Positions 19,131 through 28,039 of a DNA stretch of 64,000 bases are shown here, one piece after another. Under the pieces are notes generated by a model. The model was not told the origin of the DNA, made no database searches, and saw nothing but the letters and a program-made list of their open reading frames with translations. Position numbers and translations under genes: made by a program. This stretch comes from Sphingobacterium arenae (GTDB lineage Bacteria; Bacteroidota; Bacteroidia; Sphingobacteriales; Sphingobacteriaceae): contig NZ_JACNYK010000001.1 of assembly GCF_014692505.1 (NCBI RefSeq), positions 1,311,922 to 1,375,921 on the forward strand, written 5' to 3'. The first letter of the stretch is position 1, and every line of letters begins with the position of its first letter.

Positions 19131-20150
19131 CTATGAAGGGAGCTGTATTGGTGTATAAGGCGTTTTATCAAGCACATATGCTATCCAGTTTGAAAAGCTG
19201 TACTTTACTTTGATAGCGTCGTCAAGTGACTTATATGGAGTTGCAATAAATTCTGCAAGTTCCTGTACGTTTTGCCCCTTCCAAATCAAAAAGTTCTCGG
19301 GCTGATAAAAATCATAGTTGACCACGTTCGAATTAGTGGTAATTACTTTCTTATTATACCCTATTCCCTCAAAAATCCGAAAAGACAATCCTTGATGGAC
19401 GGGATTCTGTATGTCGATAAGGATATTCGCCTTGAAAACATCTTGTAGATTTTTTTCATATGATAGAACGTCCGAAGTTGGTGTTAGGCCTTTTGATGCC
19501 ACAAGCTCCATAATCCTATTTCTATCCGACACAACTTTTATATGCTGAGTTACATGCGATAGCTCCAATTTTGATTTGATGTCACTTAGGGTGTCAATAC
19601 GTTCTTCCATATAGCTGCCCAGGTAGTATACCGTGTTCTGACTGTGAGGAAAAGTAGACATCGTGTAATCGAAATAAAAATTGGTCGTAGGAAGCACACC
19701 CTCTACGGATAAATCGGATGCATCAAACACAAAGAACCTATCCATTAAAGGGATGTACTGCTGTATTTCCGGATATCGATCTAGCCCATCCCATTGATAG
19801 CCCACAAATGTCTTACATTTCTTATTTGCTAATTCGATAAATTCGACGGGATAAAGATCTGGTCGGATAACGAGCCCATAATCCATATTTCCAAGGGTAT
19901 TTAGATCGTTGAGAAGTTGCTCTCTATGTTGCTCAAGGATAAGGTTACGCTTAAAACTTTTGTCGCCTAAAATAATTTTCCTCCAAAAGTTACGAAGCCG
20001 CTGTGCGAAATTTTTGTACCTAAAATTTCTGGCATCCAAAGGCCTAACTATATAAACGTCAAATCCCAAGAACTTTAAGTTTTTCTCAAAAGCGCTTGGG
20101 AATACGACTTCGTCAGGGGCAATAAAGAGTATACTTTTATGCCTAAACAT
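19131..20150 (-). CDS. Putative GT-B type glycosyltransferase, paralogue of 17240-18244
   Basis: This 339-residue product matches the plus-strand gene at 17240-18244 in length and in several blocks: FRYKNFAQRLRNFWRK versus FKYKNISQRLSNLFRK near residues 45-60, YQWDGLDRYP versus YHYDGLRRNP, and HQGLSFRIFEGIGYNKKVIT versus HKGLSFRIFEGVKYQKKVIT. The two genes point toward each other across the 18251-19042 gene. Divergence is too large for a recent duplication. It probably adds another sugar in the same glycan. Confidence 0.75.
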   Translation of the reverse strand: MFRHKSILFIAPDEVVFPSAFEKNLKFLGFDVYIVRPLDARNFRYKNFAQRLRNFWRKIILGDKSFKRNLILEQHREQLLNDLNTLGNMDYGLVIRPDLYPVEFIELANKKCKTFVGYQWDGLDRYPEIQQYIPLMDRFFVFDASDLSVEGVLPTTNFYFDYTMSTFPHSQNTVYYLGSYMEERIDTLSDIKSKLELSHVTQHIKVVSDRNRIMELVASKGLTPTSDVLSYEKNLQDVFKANILIDIQNPVHQGLSFRIFEGIGYNKKVITTNSNVVNYDFYQPENFLIWKGQNVQELAEFIATPYKSLDDAIKVKYSFSNWIAYVLDKTPYTPIQLPS

Positions 20151-20181
20151 TTTTGCCTATTATAAAATAAACCCTTGCATG

Positions 20182-21273
20182 TTAAACTCTCGAAGCCCCT
20201 ATTTCACACTCATAAATAGAGGTGTCAATCGTATTTCTAAAACGCGACAGAATTCGACGTATTTTGGGATTGTTGATGACGTTTTCCCGAGATTCTTCAT
20301 CAAAGAAAGAAAGTACATGTTTCAGTTTTTCCTTGCCTACAAATACACCAATTGATAGCTGTTCGCGGATGGGATTTTTGTATTTTCGTTTTTTCTTGCG
20401 GCTTTCAAATTTGAGCTCAAATTCTGTTTTCGAGTCAATATGATGGGTCGGAAAATATTGTGCGATGTAATGTTCATATTCAGCGTAAAAAGAGCCTATA
20501 AAACCGTGCTCGGTATTCCAAGGTTTTAACTCGCCTACAAAATGAAAGATTTTAGGCTGAAATTCTTCTAATAAAGGTATAGTTGTATCGATAAGCTGGT
20601 AATTATATAAAAAAGATAATGATCCGATTTCGTCGTGCAGTACCGTATTGATTAATGTTTGGTCGTGCCGTAAAAGTTTATGTCTATTTTTTTTCGCATA
20701 ATCCATCATCTGCGTCAGATAATCTATCTCGAGCAAACGGCGGGTATTAAACAAAATTACGCCAGCATTCCTGTATTGATGCTTTAGTGCAATATAGCGG
20801 TTTAGGTAGGCATTGTGAAAGTTGAATCCCGATTTACGTTCGATTTCTGATATGTCAATGGCCATCATAAGCCCCTTTTCTTCTTGATGGTTGTTCAAAA
20901 TTTGCGAAACACATTGCCCGCTAACGTAAACATCGGCATCCAAATACAATATCTGCTCGTATTCATCCCTAAAAATGTGCGGTAAAAATATCTTGTGGTA
21001 TGTCGCGGACGATAGCCGGCCTACCGGAAGCCCCTGAATAGCCGAAAAATCAACAGTGCAATAGCGGATATCTTCGTGTGCTGATACCGGTATTTTTTCC
21101 GTATCCGGCAGACAGATCACGATATCGAAATCACGCTCTTGCTCTTTTTTTAGTATTTGCCCCGCAACGAAAGAGGCATACGGTAGATAGGCATTATCTA
21201 CACATAACGCTACAGCTCTTTTGTTTTTTGCAGGTTTCGTACTTTGTTTAATCGTGGGTAAAGAATATGTCAT
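20182..21273 (-). CDS. Family 8 glycosyltransferase
   Basis: The 363-residue product shows the GT8 pattern: ALCVDNAYLPYASFVAGQIL (about 22-41), the DXD-containing ILYLDADVYVSG (about 102-113), YRNAGVILFNTRRL (about 171-184) and the late HFVGELKPWN (about 244-253). GT8 enzymes transfer glucose or galactose in lipopolysaccharide cores and related glycans. It precedes the GT-B type paralogue by 31 bases on the same strand. Confidence 0.9.
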   Translation of the reverse strand: MTYSLPTIKQSTKPAKNKRAVALCVDNAYLPYASFVAGQILKKEQERDFDIVICLPDTEKIPVSAHEDIRYCTVDFSAIQGLPVGRLSSATYHKIFLPHIFRDEYEQILYLDADVYVSGQCVSQILNNHQEEKGLMMAIDISEIERKSGFNFHNAYLNRYIALKHQYRNAGVILFNTRRLLEIDYLTQMMDYAKKNRHKLLRHDQTLINTVLHDEIGSLSFLYNYQLIDTTIPLLEEFQPKIFHFVGELKPWNTEHGFIGSFYAEYEHYIAQYFPTHHIDSKTEFELKFESRKKKRKYKNPIREQLSIGVFVGKEKLKHVLSFFDEESRENVINNPKIRRILSRFRNTIDTSIYECEIGASRV

Positions 21274-21345
21274 CTATTAATGTTTAGTTCTTATCTTACT
21301 CTAAATTCTTAAAAACGAAGTAGTGTCATACAAAATATATGCCAC

Positions 21346-22098
21346 CTATATTTTACGTTGGCGCTGCACTTCCAGCATCTTCGCATACTTCATATAAGAG
21401 AAAAACGATTGAATTAACGAAAACGTTACACCATCAATGCCATGAAATATACCTTTTTTTAAAAAATAGGCTTTAAAGAAGGCTGTAACGCCATGAATCA
21501 CGGGTGAAAGCGCATTTACTTTTTTCTCTTTTTTTATAAATTCTTCTACTTGCCATTCCGTGTATTGATTCTTTTTGGAGATCAATTGATGGAAACTATC
21601 CCAAGCGTAATGAAGCAAATGCATGTTTGATTTGTATAAATTGGTAGCGATTACGCGTTGATGCACATGATGGGAGGAAGGGTGGGCGGTGTTTTTATTA
21701 AAGAAGCGACAAGCATAATCAGGATACCAATCCGCAAAATTTATTTCCTTGTCTTTTAAAAAGTTCCTTCTTTTGAAGCTATAGGCATCATAGGGGAGCT
21801 GTAAGTATTTTTTGTTTTCAAAAAATGGAATACAATCCTCGTCCAAAAACTCATCGGTATCCACATTAAGTATCCAATCGTGCTGGCAGAATTGAAGCCC
21901 GAAGGTTCTTTGTGGGCCATCCCCCAAAAAAGCTTGAGAAATAACGGTTGCTCCTAGTGCGGTGGCGATTTCAACGGTTTTGTCCTGACTGTTTGAATCT
22001 ATGATGATAACTTCGTCACAGATTCGCTGTAAGCCCTCAATACATTTTCCGATATACTTTTCTTCGTTGAACGTGATAACCAGTCCGCTTATCCCCAT
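21346..22098 (-). CDS. Family 2 glycosyltransferase of the lipopolysaccharide core type
   Basis: The 250-residue product has the short single-domain layout of KdtX/WaaE-like enzymes: GLVITFNEEKYIGKCIEGLQ (about 5-24), VIIIDSNSQDKT (about 31-42), the conserved QRTFGLQFCQHDWILNVDTDEFL stretch (about 63-85) with DTDE as metal site, and a C-terminal helix. Such enzymes add heptose or glucose to the inner core. This supports a lipopolysaccharide or lipooligosaccharide core role for the cluster. Confidence 0.88.
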   Translation of the reverse strand: MGISGLVITFNEEKYIGKCIEGLQRICDEVIIIDSNSQDKTVEIATALGATVISQAFLGDGPQRTFGLQFCQHDWILNVDTDEFLDEDCIPFFENKKYLQLPYDAYSFKRRNFLKDKEINFADWYPDYACRFFNKNTAHPSSHHVHQRVIATNLYKSNMHLLHYAWDSFHQLISKKNQYTEWQVEEFIKKEKKVNALSPVIHGVTAFFKAYFLKKGIFHGIDGVTFSLIQSFFSYMKYAKMLEVQRQRKI

Positions 22099-22257
22099 AT
22101 TGCTAATTACTCGTGCTAATTATTTCTTTAGGCATTATTCATAGTATTCATTTATCTTTGTTTTTAACAGCATGGATGAGCTTACTGAATCCGGTTCGTG
22201 AATACTATGCTTTTTTGTCTACGCGAGGCAAAGATAAATAAATTAGAAATTAAAACG

Positions 22258-23022
22258 ATGATTCCTAAAATAATTCATTTTTGTTGGTATGGGGGTGGAG
22301 CGTATAGTGAAACGATTCAAAAGTGCATTAAATCTTGGGAAACGTTTCTGCCAGATTATAAAATTATAAGATGGGACGAATCCAATACGCCATTTGATCG
22401 TATGCCTTTTTTGAAAGTCCTGTATAAGCAAAAGCGATGGGCTTTTATAGCCGATTATGTGCGCCTATATGCTGTTTTTAAGCATGGAGGAATTTATTTC
22501 GATACGGATGTGGAAGCGATAAGGACATTTGACGGCTTGCTGGCGGAAAAAGCTTTTATTGGATTCCAGACGGAGATAGGCTTGTCGAAGTATCCTTTCA
22601 ATACAGCGATCATCGGCTGTGAGCCGGGAAATCGTTTTGTGGAGCTTTGCTTGCAAGAGACCGAAAAACGGCAACGGATGAAATATCACCCGATGGCGGC
22701 GCCCGTCGTTTCAACGGAAGTATTGATGACCAAGTATAATGTGCGTACCTATAAAACCCAGCGATTAACGGATGTCCTCGTCCTCACTAAGGATTATTTT
22801 TATCCTTTTTCGTGGATGGAGACATTTCATGAGAGTTGCATCACACCAGATACGCTAGCGATACATTGGTGGGAGGACTCTTGGGGGAATAAGAAGAAAA
22901 ATATGGCATATTATTGGCGGTCGTTATCTAGAAAAATAGAGCGCACACCTTTAATTTTGGCATCACGATTGGCTTATACATTCGGGAAAGAGGAAAATTT
23001 CTTTTTGTATACCCGTGACTAA
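22258..23022 (+). CDS. Family 32 glycosyltransferase (OCH1-like, DXD sugar-binding region)
   Basis: The start at 22258 gives MIPKIIHFCWYGGGAYSETI, the usual beginning of this family; an in-frame upstream start adds 20 unlike residues. The DXD region is YAVFKHGGIYFDTDVEAIRT (about 68-87). The C-terminal AIHWWEDSWG is typical too. Length is 254 residues. Its stop overlaps the stop of the GT9 gene by four bases, tail to tail. Confidence 0.9.
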   Translation: MIPKIIHFCWYGGGAYSETIQKCIKSWETFLPDYKIIRWDESNTPFDRMPFLKVLYKQKRWAFIADYVRLYAVFKHGGIYFDTDVEAIRTFDGLLAEKAFIGFQTEIGLSKYPFNTAIIGCEPGNRFVELCLQETEKRQRMKYHPMAAPVVSTEVLMTKYNVRTYKTQRLTDVLVLTKDYFYPFSWMETFHESCITPDTLAIHWWEDSWGNKKKNMAYYWRSLSRKIERTPLILASRLAYTFGKEENFFLYTRD

Positions 23023-24053
23023 GCGCGAGAAGCGGGCAACGTTTTACGGATTTTTTCCAAAACCATCTCTGGTGTAACGAGATCGATGGCTTCTACACCG
23101 TTACAAATACAGGATTTATTTCCATAGATGGAGCTGGGGCGGTTCGGATGTTCTACCTGTATACAATCTTCTTTCGATTGTCCATAACCTAGAAAACCGG
23201 CATAAGGATGAGTGGCTCCCCAAATGGAAAGACAGCATGTACCTACCATGGAAGCCATATGCATACCCGAGGAATCCATGCTGATCATAAGATCCAAATG
23301 GCTGATGAGGTCGAGCTCGCCTGTTAACCCTATTTGACCTATTGTGCTGTGTACATGTGGATGTTGGCTACTCCATCTTGCGGCGATTTCCGATTCCTGT
23401 TTTCCGCCACCAAAGATAAAAAAGGAATAAGTAGAAGCTGGAAACGTTTTGAAAATCGTATCCCAATGGCTTAGCTTCCACACTTTATAAGGATGCTGGG
23501 CAAAGGGTGCGATGCCGATTTTAATCTTTTCGGACCCTAATAACGATTGATAAACGACGGGTATGGGGCGTTCTTCTTTTTGTAATCGATGTTTTAGCTT
23601 TATGGAAAACCCTAAGTTTCGGAATACATCTGCATAACGTTCCACGGTAGGGCGTAGTGGCTTAAAAATCTTATGTCTCTTTCTAGTCAACTCTTTCTTT
23701 CGATGGCGTGCTTTATCAAGAATAGCCAAATGATAACCTGCGGTCTTGAAAAATAGAGTGAGAATCCGCGAGCGGATATTGTTGTGCAGATCGGCTACAT
23801 AGTCGATGTCGTATTTTTTGAGCTCGTTGAAAAGGCGCCATAGTCCCTTGGGGCCTTTGTGCTGCTCATCAGGAAAGATGGGATGAAAAGTGAGGTTGGG
23901 AATGCCTTCAAAAAAGGCCGCGAATTGTGGGCGGCTTACCATGATGAGTTCCATTTGCTTATGTTGAGCACTAAGCTCACGCAAGACAGAAGCCACCATA
24001 GCCACATCGCCCATTGCCGAGAAGCGTATAACCAATACTCGGGCTTTCTTCAT
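23019..24053 (-). CDS. Family 9 glycosyltransferase (heptosyltransferase-like)
   Basis: The 344-residue GT-B protein begins VLVIRFSAMGDVAMVASVLR (about 6-25), the pattern of ADP-heptose:LPS heptosyltransferases, and carries LMISMDSSGMHMASMVGTCC (about 259-278) and IWGATHPYAGFLGY (about 281-294) in the nucleotide-binding half. It lies 5 bases after the DUF4254 gene, a common pairing. It supports the interpretation of the cluster as lipopolysaccharide core synthesis. Confidence 0.92.
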   Translation of the reverse strand: MKKARVLVIRFSAMGDVAMVASVLRELSAQHKQMELIMVSRPQFAAFFEGIPNLTFHPIFPDEQHKGPKGLWRLFNELKKYDIDYVADLHNNIRSRILTLFFKTAGYHLAILDKARHRKKELTRKRHKIFKPLRPTVERYADVFRNLGFSIKLKHRLQKEERPIPVVYQSLLGSEKIKIGIAPFAQHPYKVWKLSHWDTIFKTFPASTYSFFIFGGGKQESEIAARWSSQHPHVHSTIGQIGLTGELDLISHLDLMISMDSSGMHMASMVGTCCLSIWGATHPYAGFLGYGQSKEDCIQVEHPNRPSSIYGNKSCICNGVEAIDLVTPEMVLEKIRKTLPASRA

Positions 24054-24058
24054 TTTCC

Positions 24059-24664
24059 CTATGGTGTTTTTTTGTAAAGGACTGGATTCAGCGAAGGGTC
24101 ATTATACATTTTCATTTGCTTGTAGACCTTCATATATTTATCTCCTGAGGCAATATCGGACAGCAGTTCATCAATGCTTTGTGATAAATCTTTGCGCTGC
24201 TCTAGCAATATGTCTAATTTGGATTGACAAGAAAGAATATGTGCCCGCTCAACATCGGTACGCTTAGTTTCCTGATCCATATGGTAGATCTTCAGCGCCA
24301 AAATGGATAGCCTATCGATAGCCCAGGCGGGACTTTCTGTATTGATTCGTGCATGCTCTTTTGTTTGCACGTCACGGTACTGGTGTAGATAGTAACTATC
24401 GATATATTCTACAGTATCGGTACGCACTTGATTTTGTTTGTCGATACGACGCTTCCAGTTTAACCCCTCTTGTGGTAGAATATGTGGATTACGGACGACA
24501 TCTTCCATGTGCCATTGCATCGTATCTATCCAGCATTTTAAATAGAGCAAGTGTTCTAACGATTGATTGTCGAAAGGGTTCTCCATAGGATGGTCAATAT
24601 CATCATAACGATGATAATCCTCCAGGACGCGTTGAAATATGTTGTTGGCAATTGCGCTGATCAT
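24059..24664 (-). CDS. DUF4254 domain protein
   Basis: The 201-residue product (start at 24664, MISAIANNIFQRVLEDYHRY) is all-helical with a conserved region CWIDTMQWHMEDVVRNPHI near residues 43-61. It matches the DUF4254 family, which in Bacteroidota lies beside glycosyltransferases and has no proven function. An upstream ATG at 24706 adds a lysine-rich stretch that lies in repeat DNA and is unlikely. A TATCTTTG box on the minus strand at 24670-24677 sits only five bases before this ATG, which would give a nearly leaderless transcript. Confidence 0.8.
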   Translation of the reverse strand: MISAIANNIFQRVLEDYHRYDDIDHPMENPFDNQSLEHLLYLKCWIDTMQWHMEDVVRNPHILPQEGLNWKRRIDKQNQVRTDTVEYIDSYYLHQYRDVQTKEHARINTESPAWAIDRLSILALKIYHMDQETKRTDVERAHILSCQSKLDILLEQRKDLSQSIDELLSDIASGDKYMKVYKQMKMYNDPSLNPVLYKKTP

Positions 24665-24690
24665 AACGGCAAAGATAATGTTTTCTTTTG

Positions 24691-24963
24691 TTCTTTTTTT
24701 CCTCAAAAAAGAACCAAAAAAATCGTCGCCTCGAATGTTTTACATCAGGGATAGTACTAAGGATGAGTTTGTACAGTTGTAAAACATTCGCATGCGACAT
24801 TGGAGGTTAAGGAGGGACTGTGAAATTGCGTAAATTAACCGATTAATAGTGCTCCAGAGTTATGCGGATGAAGACAAGTCTTGACTTTTATGGATTCGTG
24901 TTTATTTTGGTATCCATGAGCTCGCAAGCTCGGTTTTGTTTCTTTTTTTGTCAAGAAAAAGAG
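24691..24963. repeat. Spacer bounded by short hairpin-forming direct repeats
   Basis: A T-run/A-run hairpin at 24691-24713 (TTCTTTTTT, loop, AAAAAAGAA) and a similar sequence at 24934-24963 (TTTGTTTCTTTTTTTGTCAA and on) bound about 250 bases. Inside are the inverted repeat CGAATGTTTTACA (24732-24744) / TGTAAAACATTCG (24778-24790) and a small hairpin GAGCT/AGCTC at 24918-24931. There is no coding region. It may be a miniature element or a set of terminators between nuoN and the glycan cluster. Confidence 0.55.
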
Positions 24964-26418
24964 TTATAGCATCACCCAGTTCGGGAATATTCCAAATAGG
25001 ATAACCAATACCGTTAGAATATACGCTATAATAAGCAAAATACTGATTTGTTTTTTAGCGGTTATAGGTTGGTCACTACTGCGCAAAAATGCATATAACG
25101 GGATCTTGAAATAGAAAAATAGCGAGATAACGGATGTAAGTGCGCCGACAATAAGTAAGAGAAGTGCACCTGTGTCACCAGAGGATTGGAACACAGAGAA
25201 AGTGGAGGTAAAAACCATCAGCTTCGCTACAAATCCTACTGTTGGAGGGATGCCAATAAGCGAGATGGCAACCAGCGTAAATGCGGTAAACAATATCGGC
25301 ATCTTCTTGCCTAGACCTGCGTAGGACAGGAGGGAAGTAGAGCCGGTTTGTTGTTCTATTTGATCGATAAAAATAAACGTAGCCAGGTTCATGATGACAT
25401 AGGCTACGATGTAGAATAGCAAATAACTGCTCGAATCTTGATAAGCAAATACGGCCATCAGTAGTAAGCCGGTATGCCCGATGGACGAATACGCCATCAT
25501 TCGTTTGACGTCTTGTTGTCGAAGTGCGGCGAGATTACCCACGAGCATGGTAACGATAGCCACTATAGTAATAAACCAAGTGCTTAATTCAGAGAAGTAA
25601 AATGCAGTGGATGACCAGGATGCGTAGAGACGGGCAAACAATATAATAGCGCCTACTTTAGGGATCGTAGATAGAAAAGCGGTAATCGCTGTAGGGGCAC
25701 CTTGATAAACGTCGGGGCTCCAAACGTGGAAAGGTACAAAGCTGAGCTTAAATCCGATACCAGCAAATACAAAAAGCAAAGCCAACGTAATAACTGCTTC
25801 GGGTGCATCCATGAGCCCTTGTAAGTGTTCGACCGATTGAAAATCTAAACTGCCCGTTAATCCGTATACAAGCGAAAGTCCATAAAGCATTACAGCGGCA
25901 CATACGGACCCGAAAAGTACATATTTCATGGCAGCTTCTGATTGTGCTTTATTTTGTGAGAAATAGCCCACCAGTATATAAGAAGCGATAGAGACGATCT
26001 CGATACCGATAAATGCCATTAACCAATGGCTCGTACTACTTAGAACATGCATCCCCAAGGTAGCGGCTATTAATATACTGTATACGTCGCCGTTGTTTTT
26101 GCCATGACGTTGTTGTATAAAGATCGCAATAATGACCGTACTCAACCCGATGATGAGACGGGCAAGTGTGCTCCAACTGTCTACCAACCACATGCCCGAG
26201 AAACCTACCGCAGTTATTGATAATTGCCCGGCGAGATGATATAACGAAAATCCCAAGGTAACCAAACAGCCGATAAATGTGCTGTTTCTCCAACGTTTTT
26301 CCAGAAATAAGGCGAGGAAGATACACACAATAAAACCAATGATCAATGCCAGTTCCGGTTTGAAAAGCGGAATAGAGGCAATAATCTGGTCGAGTATGTT
26401 TGGTATGGATACGTTCAC
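24964..26418 (-). CDS. nuoN: NADH-quinone oxidoreductase subunit N
   Basis: NuoN (484 residues) is one of three antiporter-like proton-pumping subunits of complex I. It is an integral membrane protein with about 14 spans; conserved blocks include GFKLSFVPFHVWSPDVYQGA (about 221-240), with the Lys and His of the proton path, and KRMMAYSSIGHTGLLLM (about 304-320). It is the last gene of nuoHIJKLMN, 13 bases after nuoM. Confidence 0.96.
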   Translation of the reverse strand: MNVSIPNILDQIIASIPLFKPELALIIGFIVCIFLALFLEKRWRNSTFIGCLVTLGFSLYHLAGQLSITAVGFSGMWLVDSWSTLARLIIGLSTVIIAIFIQQRHGKNNGDVYSILIAATLGMHVLSSTSHWLMAFIGIEIVSIASYILVGYFSQNKAQSEAAMKYVLFGSVCAAVMLYGLSLVYGLTGSLDFQSVEHLQGLMDAPEAVITLALLFVFAGIGFKLSFVPFHVWSPDVYQGAPTAITAFLSTIPKVGAIILFARLYASWSSTAFYFSELSTWFITIVAIVTMLVGNLAALRQQDVKRMMAYSSIGHTGLLLMAVFAYQDSSSYLLFYIVAYVIMNLATFIFIDQIEQQTGSTSLLSYAGLGKKMPILFTAFTLVAISLIGIPPTVGFVAKLMVFTSTFSVFQSSGDTGALLLLIVGALTSVISLFFYFKIPLYAFLRSSDQPITAKKQISILLIIAYILTVLVILFGIFPNWVML

Positions 26419-26431
26419 GTTATACTTAACT

Positions 26432-28036
26432 TTACAAATAGGGGTTTATTAAATCAATAAGTTGTAGTACAGAAGCATTCAGGTTGCCAAATATAAGGGA
26501 AGGCATAATTCCTAAGAGCAATGCTAAAGCCAGCGCAGGGAATAAAATGAGCTGTTCTCGGGTGTTTAGATCGGTCAATGCTTCTTGCCAGGCCAATCCG
26601 CCTTTTAGTCTTACCTGGCCGAAAAACATACGTTGTAACGTCCATAATAAATAGACTGCACTCAACAGGATACCGAGCGATCCCCCTATCGCCATCCAAC
26701 GAGGTACCCCGGTCGCCATACTTTCTGCATTGAACGCCCCGATAATGACGAAGGCTTCCCCAATGAAAGCGGAGAAACCAGGTAGACCTAAGGAAGCAAA
26801 AAAAGCAATAGCCACGTAAGCGGTATATTTTGGCGTAAGTGAGGCCAGTCCGCGAAAATTATAGATATACCGGTCGTGTACGCGATCGTATAGCACACCT
26901 ACTAAGAAAAACAGCGCAGCGCTCAAGAATCCATGAGAAATCATTTGAAACATAGCACCCGATATCCCCTCTGCAGTTAATGAGGCAATTCCCAAGAGCA
27001 CGAATCCCATATGTGATACGGAGGAGTAAGCAATCATGCGCTTTAGATCTTTTTGTGCTAATGCATTGAGTGCTCCATATAATATCGATACAACGCCAAT
27101 TAAGGCAAGCCACCAGTTCGTAGCAGCAGCAATATCAGGAAAAATGCTGTAGCAGACCCGAATAATTCCATATCCCCCGATTTTTAGTAATATACCGGCA
27201 AGGATAATGGAAACGGGTGTTGGGGCCTCTACGTGTGCATCCGGGAGCCAAGTGTGTAGCGGAACAATCGGTACTTTAATGGCGAAGGCAAAAAATAAGA
27301 CAATAAAGCCAATCAGACGAGCGGGTATGCCAAAGACTTCATGATAATTGGCGATATAAGCAAAAAAGGAGCCGTCAACGTAGTTGGCCGGGTTCATCAT
27401 ATGCAACATATTGAACGTGTGTGCGCCTGTTGTGGGATTGATAACTGAGAAATAAAGTCCCACAATAACCAATAGCATAAGTACGGAACCTAGGAGGGTA
27501 TAAATAAAGAACTTGATGGCAGCATATTCACGACGCTCTCCACCCCATATGCCTATGAGGAAATAAAGGGGAAGCAGCATCACTTCGTAGAATACATAGA
27601 ATAGGAAAAAATCCAGTGCGGAAAAAATACCCATGACAGCGGTATTCAGTACCATCAATAGCGCAAAGTAACCTTTCGGACTTTTTTCGGTGTTCCACGA
27701 CGCACCTACTCCCATTAACATGACCAATGTACTTAAGACGATAAGGGGCAGTGAAATCCCGTCTACACCGACTAAATAATCTATTTCTAACTTCCCAATA
27801 GCACCGAGATCCATGCGTATCCATGCTAGCTGTTCCACATATTGGTAAGCTTCCAACTGGTGGATGCCACCTAATGACGCATCGAAATTTCCGTAAAGAT
27901 AAAGGGAGAGCCCGAATTGAAGAAAGGTGAAACCTAATGCAATGTATTTAAAGGTCGCTTTGGCTGATAACGGTAAGACCAAAATCAGCAATGTCGCAAC
28001 AAGTGGTAAAAATATCAATATGGATAATACGCCCAT
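26432..28036 (-). CDS. nuoM: NADH-quinone oxidoreductase subunit M
   Basis: NuoM (534 residues) is an antiporter-like complex I subunit. KVPIVPLHTWLPDAHVEAPT (about 258-277), DLKRMIAYSSVSHMGFVLLG (about 330-349) and the early Glu in FYVFYEVMLLPLYFLIG (about 145-161) are family hallmarks of the proton channel. It starts 3 bases after nuoL and is followed by nuoN. Confidence 0.97.
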   Translation of the reverse strand: MGVLSILIFLPLVATLLILVLPLSAKATFKYIALGFTFLQFGLSLYLYGNFDASLGGIHQLEAYQYVEQLAWIRMDLGAIGKLEIDYLVGVDGISLPLIVLSTLVMLMGVGASWNTEKSPKGYFALLMVLNTAVMGIFSALDFFLFYVFYEVMLLPLYFLIGIWGGERREYAAIKFFIYTLLGSVLMLLVIVGLYFSVINPTTGAHTFNMLHMMNPANYVDGSFFAYIANYHEVFGIPARLIGFIVLFFAFAIKVPIVPLHTWLPDAHVEAPTPVSIILAGILLKIGGYGIIRVCYSIFPDIAAATNWWLALIGVVSILYGALNALAQKDLKRMIAYSSVSHMGFVLLGIASLTAEGISGAMFQMISHGFLSAALFFLVGVLYDRVHDRYIYNFRGLASLTPKYTAYVAIAFFASLGLPGFSAFIGEAFVIIGAFNAESMATGVPRWMAIGGSLGILLSAVYLLWTLQRMFFGQVRLKGGLAWQEALTDLNTREQLILFPALALALLLGIMPSLIFGNLNASVLQLIDLINPYL

Positions 28037-28039
28037 TTT

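Noticed and set aside
24691..24963. Insertion sequence between nuoN and the DUF4254 gene
   Set aside because: No transposase or target duplication is visible, so only a repeat-bounded spacer is reported.
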